From Pseudomonas sp. RIT288 (GTDB lineage Bacteria > Pseudomonadota > Gammaproteobacteria > Pseudomonadales > Pseudomonadaceae): a stretch of 64,000 bases of DNA. Shown one piece after another: positions 9,672 to 17,603 of this stretch (the first letter of the stretch is position 1; each line of letters begins with the position of its first letter). The notes under the pieces were generated by a model. It was given only the letters and a program-made list of their open reading frames with translations, had not been told where the DNA came from and ran no database searches. The stretch covers positions 62,001 through 126,000 of the forward strand of contig NZ_JFYN01000044.1 in the NCBI RefSeq assembly GCF_000631985.1. Reading direction: 5' to 3'. The position numbers and the translations under genes are program-made.

Positions 9672-10937
9672 TCATAAACGGATCGACAGGCCATCGGCCA
9701 GGGATTGGCGATACGCCCGCCAGGCCGGCACGCTGCCCATCAGCAGCGCGGCCGCCAGAATGCCACCGAGCAGCGTCCATTCATACTCGCTCGGCCACGC
9801 CAGCGGCAGATACAAACCGTAATTGGCCTGCACATAGCCCTGCGCGGCGGCGATGCCGATATACAGCAACGCCAGCCCGGCGATTACGCCGGTCAGCGCC
9901 AGCGCGAAGGCTTCCAGCACCAGCAGACTCGCGATGTGCCACGGCCGCGCGCCGACCGAACGCAGAATTGCCATCTCGCGGCGACGCTCGTTGAGGCTGG
10001 TAAGAATCGCCGTGAGCATGCCGATCAACCCAGTCAGCACCACGAACAGCGAGACCACGAACAAGGCTTTTTCCGCCGTGCTCATCAGGCTCCACAATTC
10101 CTGCAAGGCCACGCCCGGCAGGATCGCCAGCATCGGCTCACCGCGGTATTCGTTGATTTCGCGTTGCAGGGCGAAGGTGGAAATCTTGCTGTTGAGGCCA
10201 AGCATGAACGCGGTGATCGCCTGTGGCGTCAGGTCCATGTTGCGTGCCTGATCAGCACTGATTCTTCCATTGCCGCGCGCCGGCACGCCGTTGTGCCAAT
10301 CGATGTGGATTGCTTCCATGCCGCCGAGGCTGATGTGCAGCGTGCGATCCACCGGCGTGCCGGTACGCTTGAGAATGCCGACCACGGTGAACGGTTTGTC
10401 GTCGTGCTTGACCAGACTGATCGCCGCCACGCCGTGGGCCAGCACCAGTTGGTCGCCGAGCTTGTAATGCAGGGCTTCGGCGACTTCAGCACCGAGCACC
10501 ACTTCGAACGGATCGGTGGCGAAGGCACGGCCGTCGGCCAGTTCCAGGTGTTGCTGGCGGCCGTACTGGTAATGCTCGAAATAGGCTTGGGTGGTGCCCA
10601 TCACTCGGTAGCCGCGATGGGAGTCGCCGAGGGACATCGGGATTGCCCACTTCACTTTCGGGTTGCTGGCGAAGTGTTCGAAGCTGTCCCAACGGATGTT
10701 GTTGGTCGCGTTGCCGATGCGAAACACCGAGTACAGCAGCAGGTTCACCGAACCGGAACGGGCACCGACGATCAGGTCGGTGCCGCTGATGGTGCTGGCG
10801 AAACTGGCTTTGGCTTCGGTGCGCACGCGCTCGACGGCGAGCAACAGGCACACCGACAGGGCAATCGCGAACGCGGTGAGCAGGGCGGTAAAGCGGCGGT
10901 TGGCCAGGCTGGCCATGGCCAGACGAAACAGATACAT
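9672..10937 (-). CDS. FtsX/MacB-type ABC transporter permease
   Basis: This 421-residue permease begins MYLFRLAMASLANRR. It has one N-terminal membrane helix, a large periplasmic domain (about residues 45-285) and three C-terminal helices, the MacB/LolC arrangement. The start at 10937 follows the ATPase stop by one base and has GAGG upstream. It partners the adjacent ATPase. MacB-type permeases work by mechanotransmission rather than passing substrate through the membrane, which fits an operon whose other members are periplasmic proteins. Confidence 0.9.
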   Translation of the reverse strand: MYLFRLAMASLANRRFTALLTAFAIALSVCLLLAVERVRTEAKASFASTISGTDLIVGARSGSVNLLLYSVFRIGNATNNIRWDSFEHFASNPKVKWAIPMSLGDSHRGYRVMGTTQAYFEHYQYGRQQHLELADGRAFATDPFEVVLGAEVAEALHYKLGDQLVLAHGVAAISLVKHDDKPFTVVGILKRTGTPVDRTLHISLGGMEAIHIDWHNGVPARGNGRISADQARNMDLTPQAITAFMLGLNSKISTFALQREINEYRGEPMLAILPGVALQELWSLMSTAEKALFVVSLFVVLTGLIGMLTAILTSLNERRREMAILRSVGARPWHIASLLVLEAFALALTGVIAGLALLYIGIAAAQGYVQANYGLYLPLAWPSEYEWTLLGGILAAALLMGSVPAWRAYRQSLADGLSIRL

Positions 10938-10938
10938 C

Positions 10939-11649
10939 TCAGACCTCGGCAGACGTGGCGGCGCGATTGAGCTCGGCCAGGGACAGATGACGGTCGAACA
11001 GCGGTGCCAGGCTCTGGTCGTGACTGACGAACAACAGGCTCGAACCGGCCTCGCGGCATTCGGCGAACAGCAGACGAATGAAGTTTTCCCGAGCATCGTA
11101 ATCCAGCGCCGAGGTCGGTTCGTCGGCGATCACCAGTTCCGGTTGGCCGATCAACGCACGAGCGGCGGCGACCCGTTGTTGCTGACCGATCGACAGCGAA
11201 TCGGCACGACGACCGAGGATGCTTTCATCCTTCAAACCCAGGTGAGCGAGCAGGGTGGCTGCAGCCTGATCGACGCTGCCGTGACGCTGTTTCGCCCGCT
11301 CGGCACGCAGTTTGGAGAAGTGGCACGGCAACTCGACGTTCTCGCGTACCGAGAGAAACGGCAGCAGGTTGAATTGCTGGAAGATGTAGCCGGTGTGATC
11401 GACGCGAAAGCGGTCGCGGGCGCCGGCACCGAGTTCGGTCAGCTCCTGGCCGAGCAGGCGGATGCTGCCGCGCCCGGGTTTCTGCACGCCACCGAGCAGG
11501 CCGAGCAGGGTGGTCTTGCCACTGCCGCTGGGGCCTTTGAGGAACAGGGTTTCGCCCGGCTCCAGGCGAAACGCCGGGATGTCCAGCAGCGGCGGGTGAC
11601 CGGGCCAGTTGAAGCCCAGGTCGGACAGTTCGATGAGTGCTTGGGTCAT
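10939..11649 (-). CDS. ABC transporter ATP-binding protein (LolD/MacB type)
   Basis: The ATPase subunit has 236 residues from the ATG at 11649; an upstream in-frame ATG at 11673 would add eight residues of doubtful value. It shows Walker A GPSGSGKTT, signature LSIGQQQRVAAARAL, Walker B LVIADEPTSALD and an H-loop VSHD. The closest family by pattern is LolD/MacB. It is separated from the upstream His-rich protein gene by a family B REPIN, which could attenuate read-through. Confidence 0.92.
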   Translation of the reverse strand: MTQALIELSDLGFNWPGHPPLLDIPAFRLEPGETLFLKGPSGSGKTTLLGLLGGVQKPGRGSIRLLGQELTELGAGARDRFRVDHTGYIFQQFNLLPFLSVRENVELPCHFSKLRAERAKQRHGSVDQAAATLLAHLGLKDESILGRRADSLSIGQQQRVAAARALIGQPELVIADEPTSALDYDARENFIRLLFAECREAGSSLLFVSHDQSLAPLFDRHLSLAELNRAATSAEV

Positions 11650-11680
11650 GGCACCAGTTTCATGGTTGAACACGGGCCCG

Positions 11681-11774
11681 TGCAGGAGCTGCCGCAGGCT
11701 GCGATCTTTTGATCTTGTTCGTTAAAAGCAAGATCAAACGATCGCAGCCTCGTTTCACTCGTCAGCTCCTACAG
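11681..11774. repeat. REPIN, family B
   Basis: TGCAGGAGCTGCCGCAGGCTGCGATC and a degenerate complement (interrupted by CGTTTCACTCG) flank an inner GATCTTG...CAAGATC hairpin. It is located inside the zinc-related operon between the first and second genes. Confidence 0.85.
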
Positions 11775-11790
11775 GGGATATTTCAGAAAA

Positions 11791-12393
11791 TCAGAATTTC
11801 AGGGCAGCCGCCTTGGCGGTCACTTCCGTACCCTGCTGGCCGCTCGGGCCGATCAGTTGTACCTGAATTTTCTGAGTGGCCGGGAAGGTATTGAAGAGGT
11901 TCGCCAGATCCAGGGTCTTCAAGGCACCCGGTGCAGCGCAACTGAATTGATAGTGCGCGTGGATTTCGCTGTGATCGTGGTGATGCGCTTCACCGCCCTT
12001 GGCATCTTCGTCGTGATCATCATCGTCATGCTCGTCGGCAGCCGGCTTGTCGCCGAACAGCGGGCTTTCCAGTTCCTGGCCGGTGACCTTGCAACCAGCA
12101 GCGGCCGGCAGGTTGAACAGCACCAGCGGGTTTTCCAGTTTGGCGCGGGCGGCGGCGACCTTGGCCTTGTCGGCGTCGGAGGTGGCGGCATGTTCGAAGC
12201 CCACCAGGTTCATCGCCGGGCTTTCCAGTTCCAGCTCCAGAGTCTGGCCGTCGAGTGCGGCGTTCAGTCGGCCGACGCCATGTTCGTGGGCACCGAGACT
12301 GCCGTGCTCGTGGTCATGATCGTGCTCATCGGCGGCGTGGGCGATGGCCAGCGGCAACAGGGCAAACGGCAAAGCGAGCAGCAGACGACGCAT
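11791..12393 (-). CDS. zrgA: His-rich periplasmic protein, DUF2796 (ZrgA-like)
   Basis: This 200-residue exported protein (signal peptide MRRLLLALPFALLPLAIAHA) has two His/Asp/Glu-rich clusters. One directly follows the signal (about residues 21-40, DEHDHDHEHG), and one is central (about 118-147, ending HHHDHSEIHAH). Such clusters bind Zn2+. The layout matches DUF2796/ZrgA proteins, periplasmic zinc binders encoded first in Zur-controlled ABC operons. The start ATG has CCGGAG seven bases upstream, and a Zur-box-like dyad lies 36 bases upstream. The zinc role is inferred from the family and the motif. Confidence 0.85.
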   Translation of the reverse strand: MRRLLLALPFALLPLAIAHAADEHDHDHEHGSLGAHEHGVGRLNAALDGQTLELELESPAMNLVGFEHAATSDADKAKVAAARAKLENPLVLFNLPAAAGCKVTGQELESPLFGDKPAADEHDDDDHDEDAKGGEAHHHDHSEIHAHYQFSCAAPGALKTLDLANLFNTFPATQKIQVQLIGPSGQQGTEVTAKAAALKF

Positions 12394-12428
12394 GGCGGTC
12401 TCCGGAAAGTAAAGTGAAGAGTTTGTTA

Positions 12429-12443
12429 TGTAATCTTATAACG
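12429..12443 (-). promoter_or_regulatory. Zur-box-like dyad upstream of zrgA
   Basis: On the plus strand TGTAATCTTATAACG matches 11 of 14 defined positions of the gamma-proteobacterial Zur core TGTTATA-N-TATAACA. On the minus strand it overlaps a -10-like TATAAG, so a bound repressor would block the promoter of the His-rich protein/ABC operon. Confidence 0.65.
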
Positions 12444-12528
12444 AAAGCCCGCAGAGTTTGCCCGTGCGCTTGGCGTTGCACAAGTCCCGTGGGAGCATGC
12501 AGGACAGAAATGTGCAGGAGCGAAGCAG

Positions 12529-12882
12529 ATGTTGCGGATACGCGGAACCGTCGGCGCGATGCCGGTGGATTTGACGGTGGAGCTGGATGACAGCGATTGG
12601 GTGAAGCTCGGTTCGGCTCTGAATGTGCAGTCGCCGGCTCAGCCGGAGATGGCGGTTGCCCCTGCAGCCAAACCGCTGAATCAGGACGATGCGTTGTGGC
12701 AGGTTGCGCAGGATCTGTTGCGCAAGGCCGGGCAGCTCAGCGGGCCGGATTTGCTGGAGCAGCTTGAGGGGCTGACCGGCAGCGCGTCGGCGGGCAAGCG
12801 CCTGCTCGTGCGCTTGCGCCACAGTTCGGATGTAAAAGTGGTGAGTGGCGGGGATACGCCGCTTTACAGCTGGATCGAGTGA
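12529..12882 (+). CDS. conserved hypothetical protein, 117 residues
   Basis: I do not recognise a named family. It begins MLRIRGTVGAMPVDLTVELD, a beta-rich start. A Pro/Ala linker follows (about residues 33-50), then a helical segment DDALWQVAQDLLRKAG and a basic strand GKRLLVRLRHSSDV. There is no signal peptide, so it is probably cytoplasmic. GGAGCGAAGCAG upstream gives a Shine-Dalgarno GGAG. It is divergent from the zinc-related operon and convergent with the thioredoxin gene. Its conserved position next to a CnoX-like thioredoxin is the only hint. Confidence 0.75.
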   Translation: MLRIRGTVGAMPVDLTVELDDSDWVKLGSALNVQSPAQPEMAVAPAAKPLNQDDALWQVAQDLLRKAGQLSGPDLLEQLEGLTGSASAGKRLLVRLRHSSDVKVVSGGDTPLYSWIE

Positions 12883-12886
12883 AACG

Positions 12887-12974
12887 AAAAAGATCGCAGC
12901 CTGCGGCAGCTCCTACAGGTTCATCCGCAAAATATGGATGAACCTGTAGGAGCTGCCGCAGGCTGCGATCTTTT
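12887..12974. repeat. REPIN, family B, near-perfect
   Basis: An 88-base, almost perfect inverted repeat. The arms extend inward past the family core through CTACAGGTTCATCC to a nine-base loop and end in AAAAGATC and GATCTTTT. It sits in the convergent gap between the hypothetical and thioredoxin genes and could terminate both. Confidence 0.92.
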
Positions 12975-12978
12975 GATC

Positions 12979-13851
12979 TTAATAAAGCGCTGCGAACACT
13001 TTACGGCGGTAAGCGGTCACCAGCGGATGATCGTTGCCCAGCAGTTCGAACACCTGCAGCAATGTCTTGTGCGGCAACCCTTCGCCATAACTGCGGTTCC
13101 GGATGAACAGCTTGAGCAACGCCTCCAGCGCCGCTTCGTATTGCTGACGAGCCAATTGCTGGATCGCCAGTTGATACACCGCTTCGTCGTCCTGCGGATC
13201 TTTGGCCAGACGCGCCTTGAGGTCGGCGGCATCCGGCAGGTCGCGGGCCAGACCGAGGAACTTGATCTGCGCCTTGGCCCCGGCCAGTGCAGCCTTGTGT
13301 TCATCGCTCTTGACTGCGTCGAGCACGGTTTGCGCTTCGCCCAGTTCGCCGCGCTCGGTCAGGCAGCGGGCGTAGAGGATCAGCGCCTTGGCGTTGCTGT
13401 TGTCTTCGGTGAGCATGACCACCAGCGCGGCTTCTGCTTCAGCGTAACGACCTTCATCGAACAGCGCCTGAGCCTGTTCGAACGGATCGGCGGCGGCCGG
13501 CGGTGGCATCTGCACATGCGGCTCAAGCAGGGCGCGCACGGCGGATTCCGGTTGCGCACCGGCAAAACCGTCGACCGGTTGGCCGTCCTTGAACAGCACC
13601 ACGGTCGGCAGGCTGCGAATGCCGAAGCGGGCGACGATGTCCTGCTCGATGTCGCAGTTGACCTTGGCCAGCAGCAGTTCGCCCTGATAGCTCTCGGCAA
13701 TGCCTTGCAGCATCGGCATCAACGCCTTGCACGGCGCACACCATTCGGCCCAGAAATCCACCAGCACCGGTTTGTTGAAGGAAGCTTCGATCACCGACTG
13801 GTCGAAATCGGCAGTCGTGGCGTCGAAGATGTACGGCGTTTGCTGACTCAT
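12979..13851 (-). CDS. CnoX/YbbN-type co-chaperone thioredoxin
   Basis: This 290-residue protein has an N-terminal thioredoxin domain with the redox pair WCAPC (residues 37-41) and a C-terminal TPR-like tail (about 120-290, repeated AxxLxxxGRYAEAEA patterns). This is the CnoX/YbbN architecture, a holdase that hands substrates to GroEL and DnaK. E. coli CnoX lacks a redox CxxC, while this copy keeps both cysteines and could also reduce or mixed-disulfide-protect substrates. The start at 13851 (MSQQTPYIF) is chosen because upstream codons read through REP-derived sequence. Confidence 0.9.
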   Translation of the reverse strand: MSQQTPYIFDATTADFDQSVIEASFNKPVLVDFWAEWCAPCKALMPMLQGIAESYQGELLLAKVNCDIEQDIVARFGIRSLPTVVLFKDGQPVDGFAGAQPESAVRALLEPHVQMPPPAAADPFEQAQALFDEGRYAEAEAALVVMLTEDNSNAKALILYARCLTERGELGEAQTVLDAVKSDEHKAALAGAKAQIKFLGLARDLPDAADLKARLAKDPQDDEAVYQLAIQQLARQQYEAALEALLKLFIRNRSYGEGLPHKTLLQVFELLGNDHPLVTAYRRKVFAALY

Positions 13852-13951
13852 GGGGAATCTCGTAAAAGCGTGGATGGGGCAACTATACGGCTTGGCGGGG
13901 TGTGGCCGGAAGCGGTCAGTCTTTGAGAGGTGTGTTGCCTGCCAGAATGCT

Positions 13952-14017
13952 TTCGCGAGCAGGCTCTCTCCCACATTTGGAATGCGTTACCCCTGTGGGA
14001 GCGAGCCTGCTCGCGAA
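13952..14017. repeat. REPIN, family A
   Basis: Arms 13952-13975 and 13994-14017, with one substitution (CTCTCTCC for CTCGCTCC). It lies between the methyltransferase 3' end and the thioredoxin gene. Confidence 0.88.
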
Positions 14018-14021
14018 GCTT

Positions 14022-14678
14022 TTAGTCACGCCGCGCATGGTAAAGACTGACATGTCTGAACTCTTCCGGCTCAGCCAGGTCCGGCAAGGTCATCGCCTCA
14101 AGCATTTCAATGCGCTCATACAACGGATGACGAAAATCCCGAACCCGAGAATCCGCCACCAGCGCCTCGCGGCCACGGCTGAGAAACGCGTCGAGCAGCG
14201 GCAGGTTCTCGCGGTCGTAGAGCACGTCCGCCACCAGGATCAGATCGAAGCGATCAGCCTCGGCAAAGAAGTCCGTCGAATAACTCATCTGCACATCATT
14301 GAGTTCAGCGTTGGCCCGACACGCAGCAATCGCCAGCGGATCCAGATCACAGGCCACCACTTCCAACGCTCCGGCCTTGACCGCCGCAATCGCGGCAATC
14401 CCGGAGCCGGCGCCAAAATCCAGCACCCGCTTGCCGCGCACCCACTCGGGAAACTCCGCCAGATAACGCGCCACCGCCAGGCCGCTGGCCCAGCAGAAAC
14501 TCCAGTAGGGCGGTTCGTGGAGGATGCGCCGGGTTTCGTCCGGGCTGAATTCACGATCCATGTTGTCGCCGTCGATCAGCCACAACTGCAAATCAGTGCC
14601 CGGCAGTGCGCAAGCCTTGAGCCGCGCATCACCGAGCAACTCACCCAACGGCTGTTGCAGATCAAGCGGTGCCGTCAT
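14022..14678 (-). CDS. class I SAM-dependent methyltransferase (lysine methyltransferase-like)
   Basis: This 218-residue Rossmann methyltransferase has motif I VLDFGAGSG at residues 85-93 and an acidic post-I VACDLDP. It also has the motif ADVLYDRENLP, close to the (D/E)xxY-type motif of the METTL20/ETFB-lysine methyltransferase group. The substrate is likely a protein lysine, but this rests on family resemblance only. It overlaps the preceding YbaY lipoprotein gene by 4 bases (ATGA), so the two are translationally coupled. Confidence 0.85.
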   Translation of the reverse strand: MTAPLDLQQPLGELLGDARLKACALPGTDLQLWLIDGDNMDREFSPDETRRILHEPPYWSFCWASGLAVARYLAEFPEWVRGKRVLDFGAGSGIAAIAAVKAGALEVVACDLDPLAIAACRANAELNDVQMSYSTDFFAEADRFDLILVADVLYDRENLPLLDAFLSRGREALVADSRVRDFRHPLYERIEMLEAMTLPDLAEPEEFRHVSLYHARRD

Positions 14679-15139
14679 GGTGCTTTGACAAGTTGCAGCT
14701 GGCCCAGCGCCTGAGTGGTCGGCTGGGTGATGGTCTGCGACGGCAGGTGCAGGATCAACTGGCCGGACTGCGTGGCACGACCGCGCAGCTCGACCCGTGC
14801 GCCGGCCGGAAATGACTCCGGATTGAAGCGCAGGCGGAACGGCAAAATCTGGTTGTTGCCGATCAGGCTGGAACTGGCGAGCAGTTGTTGCGGGCGCGAT
14901 TTTTCATCGATCACCAGCAGCGCCAGTTCGACTTCGGCCCCGGCCGGCACGCCTTGCAGGGTGCCGCTCAGTTCCCGTTGATAGGCCGGCAGGGGGCCGA
15001 GGTCAGCAGCTTCCCGGGCTTTTTTCTGCGCCTGTTGCGGCGCCGGGCCTGGTGTCGGCGGCTGCGGCTTGGGTTTGTCGCTGCCGCAGGCCACCAGCAG
15101 GGCGAAAAGACTGAGCAAAACGAGCGGTCGTAGCGGCAT
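14675..15139 (-). CDS. YbaY-family lipoprotein
   Basis: The product has 154 residues from the ATG at 15139 (MPLRPLVLLSLFALLVAC); nine further in-frame residues upstream (start 15166) are possible. It has a lipoprotein signal with lipobox LVAC, a Pro-rich linker, and a single YbaY beta domain (LSGTLQGVPAGAEVELALL ... RVELRGRAT). It is predicted to be anchored in the outer membrane. YbaY proteins have no firm function. It is divergent from nrdR and coupled to the methyltransferase downstream. Confidence 0.85.
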   Translation of the reverse strand: MPLRPLVLLSLFALLVACGSDKPKPQPPTPGPAPQQAQKKAREAADLGPLPAYQRELSGTLQGVPAGAEVELALLVIDEKSRPQQLLASSSLIGNNQILPFRLRFNPESFPAGARVELRGRATQSGQLILHLPSQTITQPTTQALGQLQLVKAP

Positions 15140-15210
15140 TGGCAGCTCCAGCAAAATGAAATCCATGGATCAAATGATCATGGCAGTCTGTATACCGCAA
15201 ACCCTATGGC

Positions 15211-15238
15211 TTGTCTTGCCACCGGGATGCGCTACCAT
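15211..15238 (+). promoter_or_regulatory. sigma-70-like promoter of nrdR-ribD
   Basis: TTGTCT (15211-15216), a 16-base spacer and TACCAT (15233-15238) lie 30 bases before the nrdR ATG. No NrdR-box pair is evident in this short leader. Confidence 0.5.
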
Positions 15239-15267
15239 GGCCCTCCCTTTTTTTGTTGCCAGCCACC

Positions 15268-15732
15268 ATGCACTGTCCCTTCTGCGGTGCCAACGACACC
15301 AAGGTCATCGACTCGCGTCTGGTCGCCGAGGGCGAACAGGTGCGCCGCCGGCGTGAATGCCTGGCCTGCGGCGAACGTTTCACGACATTCGAGACGGCCG
15401 AACTGGTGTTGCCGCGCCTGATCAAAACCGACGGCAGCCGCCAACCGTTCGACGAAGAAAAACTCCGCGCCGGCATGCAACGCGCGCTGGAGAAACGTCC
15501 GGTGAGCGTCGAGCGCCTCGAATCCTCTCTGGTTCACATCAAGCACAAGCTGCGCGCCACCGGCGAGCGCGAGGTCAAATCCCTCGTGGTCGGCGAACTG
15601 GTGATGGCTGAACTGCAAAAACTCGATGAAGTGGCCTATATCCGTTTCGCTTCGGTGTACCGGCGCTTCCAGGACCTCAACGAGTTCCGTGAAGAGATCG
15701 ACCGCCTCGCCCGCGAACCGGTGAAAGAATGA
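15268..15732 (+). CDS. nrdR: transcriptional repressor NrdR
   Basis: This 154-residue protein, the usual NrdR length, has a zinc ribbon (Cys3, Cys6, Cys31, Cys34) followed by an ATP-cone domain (LIKTDGSRQPFDEEKLRAG). NrdR senses ATP/dATP and represses ribonucleotide reductase genes. The start at 15268 gives the canonical MHCPFC N-terminus; codons further upstream are not conserved-looking. Its stop overlaps the ribD ATG (ATGA), the nrdR-ribD coupling found widely in gamma-proteobacteria. Confidence 0.97.
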   Translation: MHCPFCGANDTKVIDSRLVAEGEQVRRRRECLACGERFTTFETAELVLPRLIKTDGSRQPFDEEKLRAGMQRALEKRPVSVERLESSLVHIKHKLRATGEREVKSLVVGELVMAELQKLDEVAYIRFASVYRRFQDLNEFREEIDRLAREPVKE

Positions 15733-16862
15733 CCCGCGCCGCCGAGCAGGCGATCCTCGACGCCCACTTCATGGCACGCGCGCTGGAGCTGGCGCGCAAG
15801 GGCCACTACACCACCCATCCCAATCCCCGGGTTGGCTGCGTGATCGTGCGTGACGGGCAGATTGTCGGCGAAGGCTTTCACGAGCGTGCCGGCGAACCCC
15901 ACGCCGAAGTTCACGCCCTGCGCGCCGCCGGTGAACGGGCCCGGGGCGCCACGGCTTACGTGACCCTTGAGCCGTGCAGCCACCATGGGCGCACGCCGCC
16001 GTGCGCCGATGCGCTGGTGACTGCCGGCGTTGCTCGGGTGGTCGCCGCGATGCGCGATCCGAATCCACAGGTCGCCGGGCGTGGCTTGCAGCGTCTGAGC
16101 GACGCCGGGATCGCTACCGAAAGTGGCGTGCTCGAAGCCGAGGCGCGCCAGCTCAATCAAGGTTTCCTGAAGCGCATGGAGCACGGCTTGCCGTTCGTGC
16201 GGGTCAAGTTGGCGATGAGTCTGGACGGTCGCACGGCGATGGAAAGTGGCGAGAGCCAGTGGATCACCGGCCCGGCCGCGCGTTCCGCCGTGCAGCGTTT
16301 GCGCGCGCAGGCTGCCGTGGTGTTGACCGGCGCCGATACCGTGCTGGCCGACGGCGCACGTTTGACCGTGCGCGCCGACGAACTGGGTCTGAATGCCGAA
16401 CAAACCGCACTGGCCATGAGCCGTCCGCCGCTACGGGTGCTGATTGACGGGCGCCTGCGGGTGCCGTTGGATGCGCCGTTCTTCAAGGCCGGCCCGGCGC
16501 TGGTCGCCACCTGCATGGCGGTCGAAGAGCAATACGCCAACGGCCCGGAATGCCTGATCGTGCCGGGTGATGACGGTCAAGTCGATCTGCAGCAGTTGCT
16601 CATCGAACTGGCCAACCGTGGCGTCAACGAGGTGCTGGTCGAGGCCGGCCCGCGTCTGGCCGGCGCGTTTGCCCAACTCGGTCTGGTCGACGAGTTCGTG
16701 ATCTTCATCGCCGGCAAGTTCCTCGGCTCCTCGGCGCGGCCGCTGCTGGACTGGCCGCTGGCCTATATGAAGGACGCTCCCGAGCTGAAAATCACTGAAA
16801 TCCGCGCGGTTGGCGATGACTGGCGAGTCACTGCGACGCCAGTCGTTTCGGCGAGCGTATAA
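15729..16862 (+). CDS. ribD: bifunctional riboflavin deaminase/reductase RibD
   Basis: This 377-residue two-domain enzyme performs steps 2 and 3 of riboflavin synthesis from the GTP-derived pyrimidine. The N-terminal deaminase has the zinc motif HAE (58-60) and the PC...PC pair (Cys83, Cys92). The C-terminal NADPH reductase (about 150-370) carries the VRVKLAMSLDGRTA segment. It overlaps nrdR by 4 bases. The riboflavin synthase gene follows after 47 bases, with its own -10-like element. Confidence 0.97.
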   Translation: MTRAAEQAILDAHFMARALELARKGHYTTHPNPRVGCVIVRDGQIVGEGFHERAGEPHAEVHALRAAGERARGATAYVTLEPCSHHGRTPPCADALVTAGVARVVAAMRDPNPQVAGRGLQRLSDAGIATESGVLEAEARQLNQGFLKRMEHGLPFVRVKLAMSLDGRTAMESGESQWITGPAARSAVQRLRAQAAVVLTGADTVLADGARLTVRADELGLNAEQTALAMSRPPLRVLIDGRLRVPLDAPFFKAGPALVATCMAVEEQYANGPECLIVPGDDGQVDLQQLLIELANRGVNEVLVEAGPRLAGAFAQLGLVDEFVIFIAGKFLGSSARPLLDWPLAYMKDAPELKITEIRAVGDDWRVTATPVVSASV

Positions 16863-16863
16863 T
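16858..16863 (+). promoter_or_regulatory. possible -10 element before riboflavin synthase gene
   Basis: A perfect TATAAT straddles the ribD stop. No convincing -35 is visible at the right distance, so this is a weak internal promoter call. Confidence 0.3.
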
Positions 16864-16909
16864 TCCTGGCCATCGCCTTAGCGCTGGCTTCGTTCTCAAG
16901 GAGAACCCC

Positions 16910-17572
16910 ATGTTTACCGGCATCATCGAATCCATCGGCAGTATCCGTGCACTGACCCCCAAGGGCGGTGATGTGCGGGTGCATGTCGAAACCGGCAAGC
17001 TCGACCTGAGCGACGTCAAACTCGGCGACAGCATCGCGGTCAACGGCGTCTGCCTGACAGCGGTTGAACTGCCGGGCAACGGCTTTGCCGCCGACGTCAG
17101 CCGCGAAACCCTCGACTGCACTGCCATGAATGACCTGAAAAGCGGCAGCCCGGTCAATCTGGAAAAAGCCCTGACCCCGACCACCCGTCTCGGTGGGCAT
17201 CTGGTCAGCGGTCACGTCGATGGTGTCGGCGAAGTGGTGTCGCGCAGCGACAATGCCCGCGCTGTGGAATTTCGCATTCGCGCGCCGAAAGAACTGGCCA
17301 AGTACATCGCCCATAAAGGTTCGATCACCGTCGACGGCACCAGCCTGACCGTGAACGCGGTCGATGGCGCCGAATTCCTGCTGACGATCATTCCCCACAC
17401 CCTGAGCGAAACCATCATGGCTTCCTACAAGCCGGGCCGCCGGGTGAACCTGGAAGTCGACTTGCTGGCGCGTTATCTGGAGCGTTTGCTGTTGGGCGAC
17501 AAGGCTGCAGAGCCGACGTCCGGTGGCATCACTGAAAGCTTTCTGGCCCAAAACGGCTACCTCAAATCCTGA
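16910..17572 (+). CDS. ribE: riboflavin synthase, alpha subunit
   Basis: This 220-residue trimeric riboflavin synthase dismutates two 6,7-dimethyl-8-ribityllumazine molecules. The duplicated lumazine-binding barrels are visible: MFTGIIESIG at the N-terminus and LGGHLVSGHVDGVG in the second repeat (about residue 97). The Shine-Dalgarno AAGGAG is clear. The gene is called ribC in the P. aeruginosa and E. coli naming. It lies between ribD and ribBX. No FMN riboswitch fits in the 47-base gap upstream. Confidence 0.97.
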   Translation: MFTGIIESIGSIRALTPKGGDVRVHVETGKLDLSDVKLGDSIAVNGVCLTAVELPGNGFAADVSRETLDCTAMNDLKSGSPVNLEKALTPTTRLGGHLVSGHVDGVGEVVSRSDNARAVEFRIRAPKELAKYIAHKGSITVDGTSLTVNAVDGAEFLLTIIPHTLSETIMASYKPGRRVNLEVDLLARYLERLLLGDKAAEPTSGGITESFLAQNGYLKS

Positions 17573-17603
17573 AGCTCTAAATTCGAAAGAAGGGGGGTGC
17601 CTT

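Noticed and set aside
16863..16909. FMN riboswitch before the riboflavin synthase gene (also looked for before ribH and ribA)
   Set aside because: The gap is too short here, and the other two gaps hold REPINs without the conserved FMN aptamer blocks.
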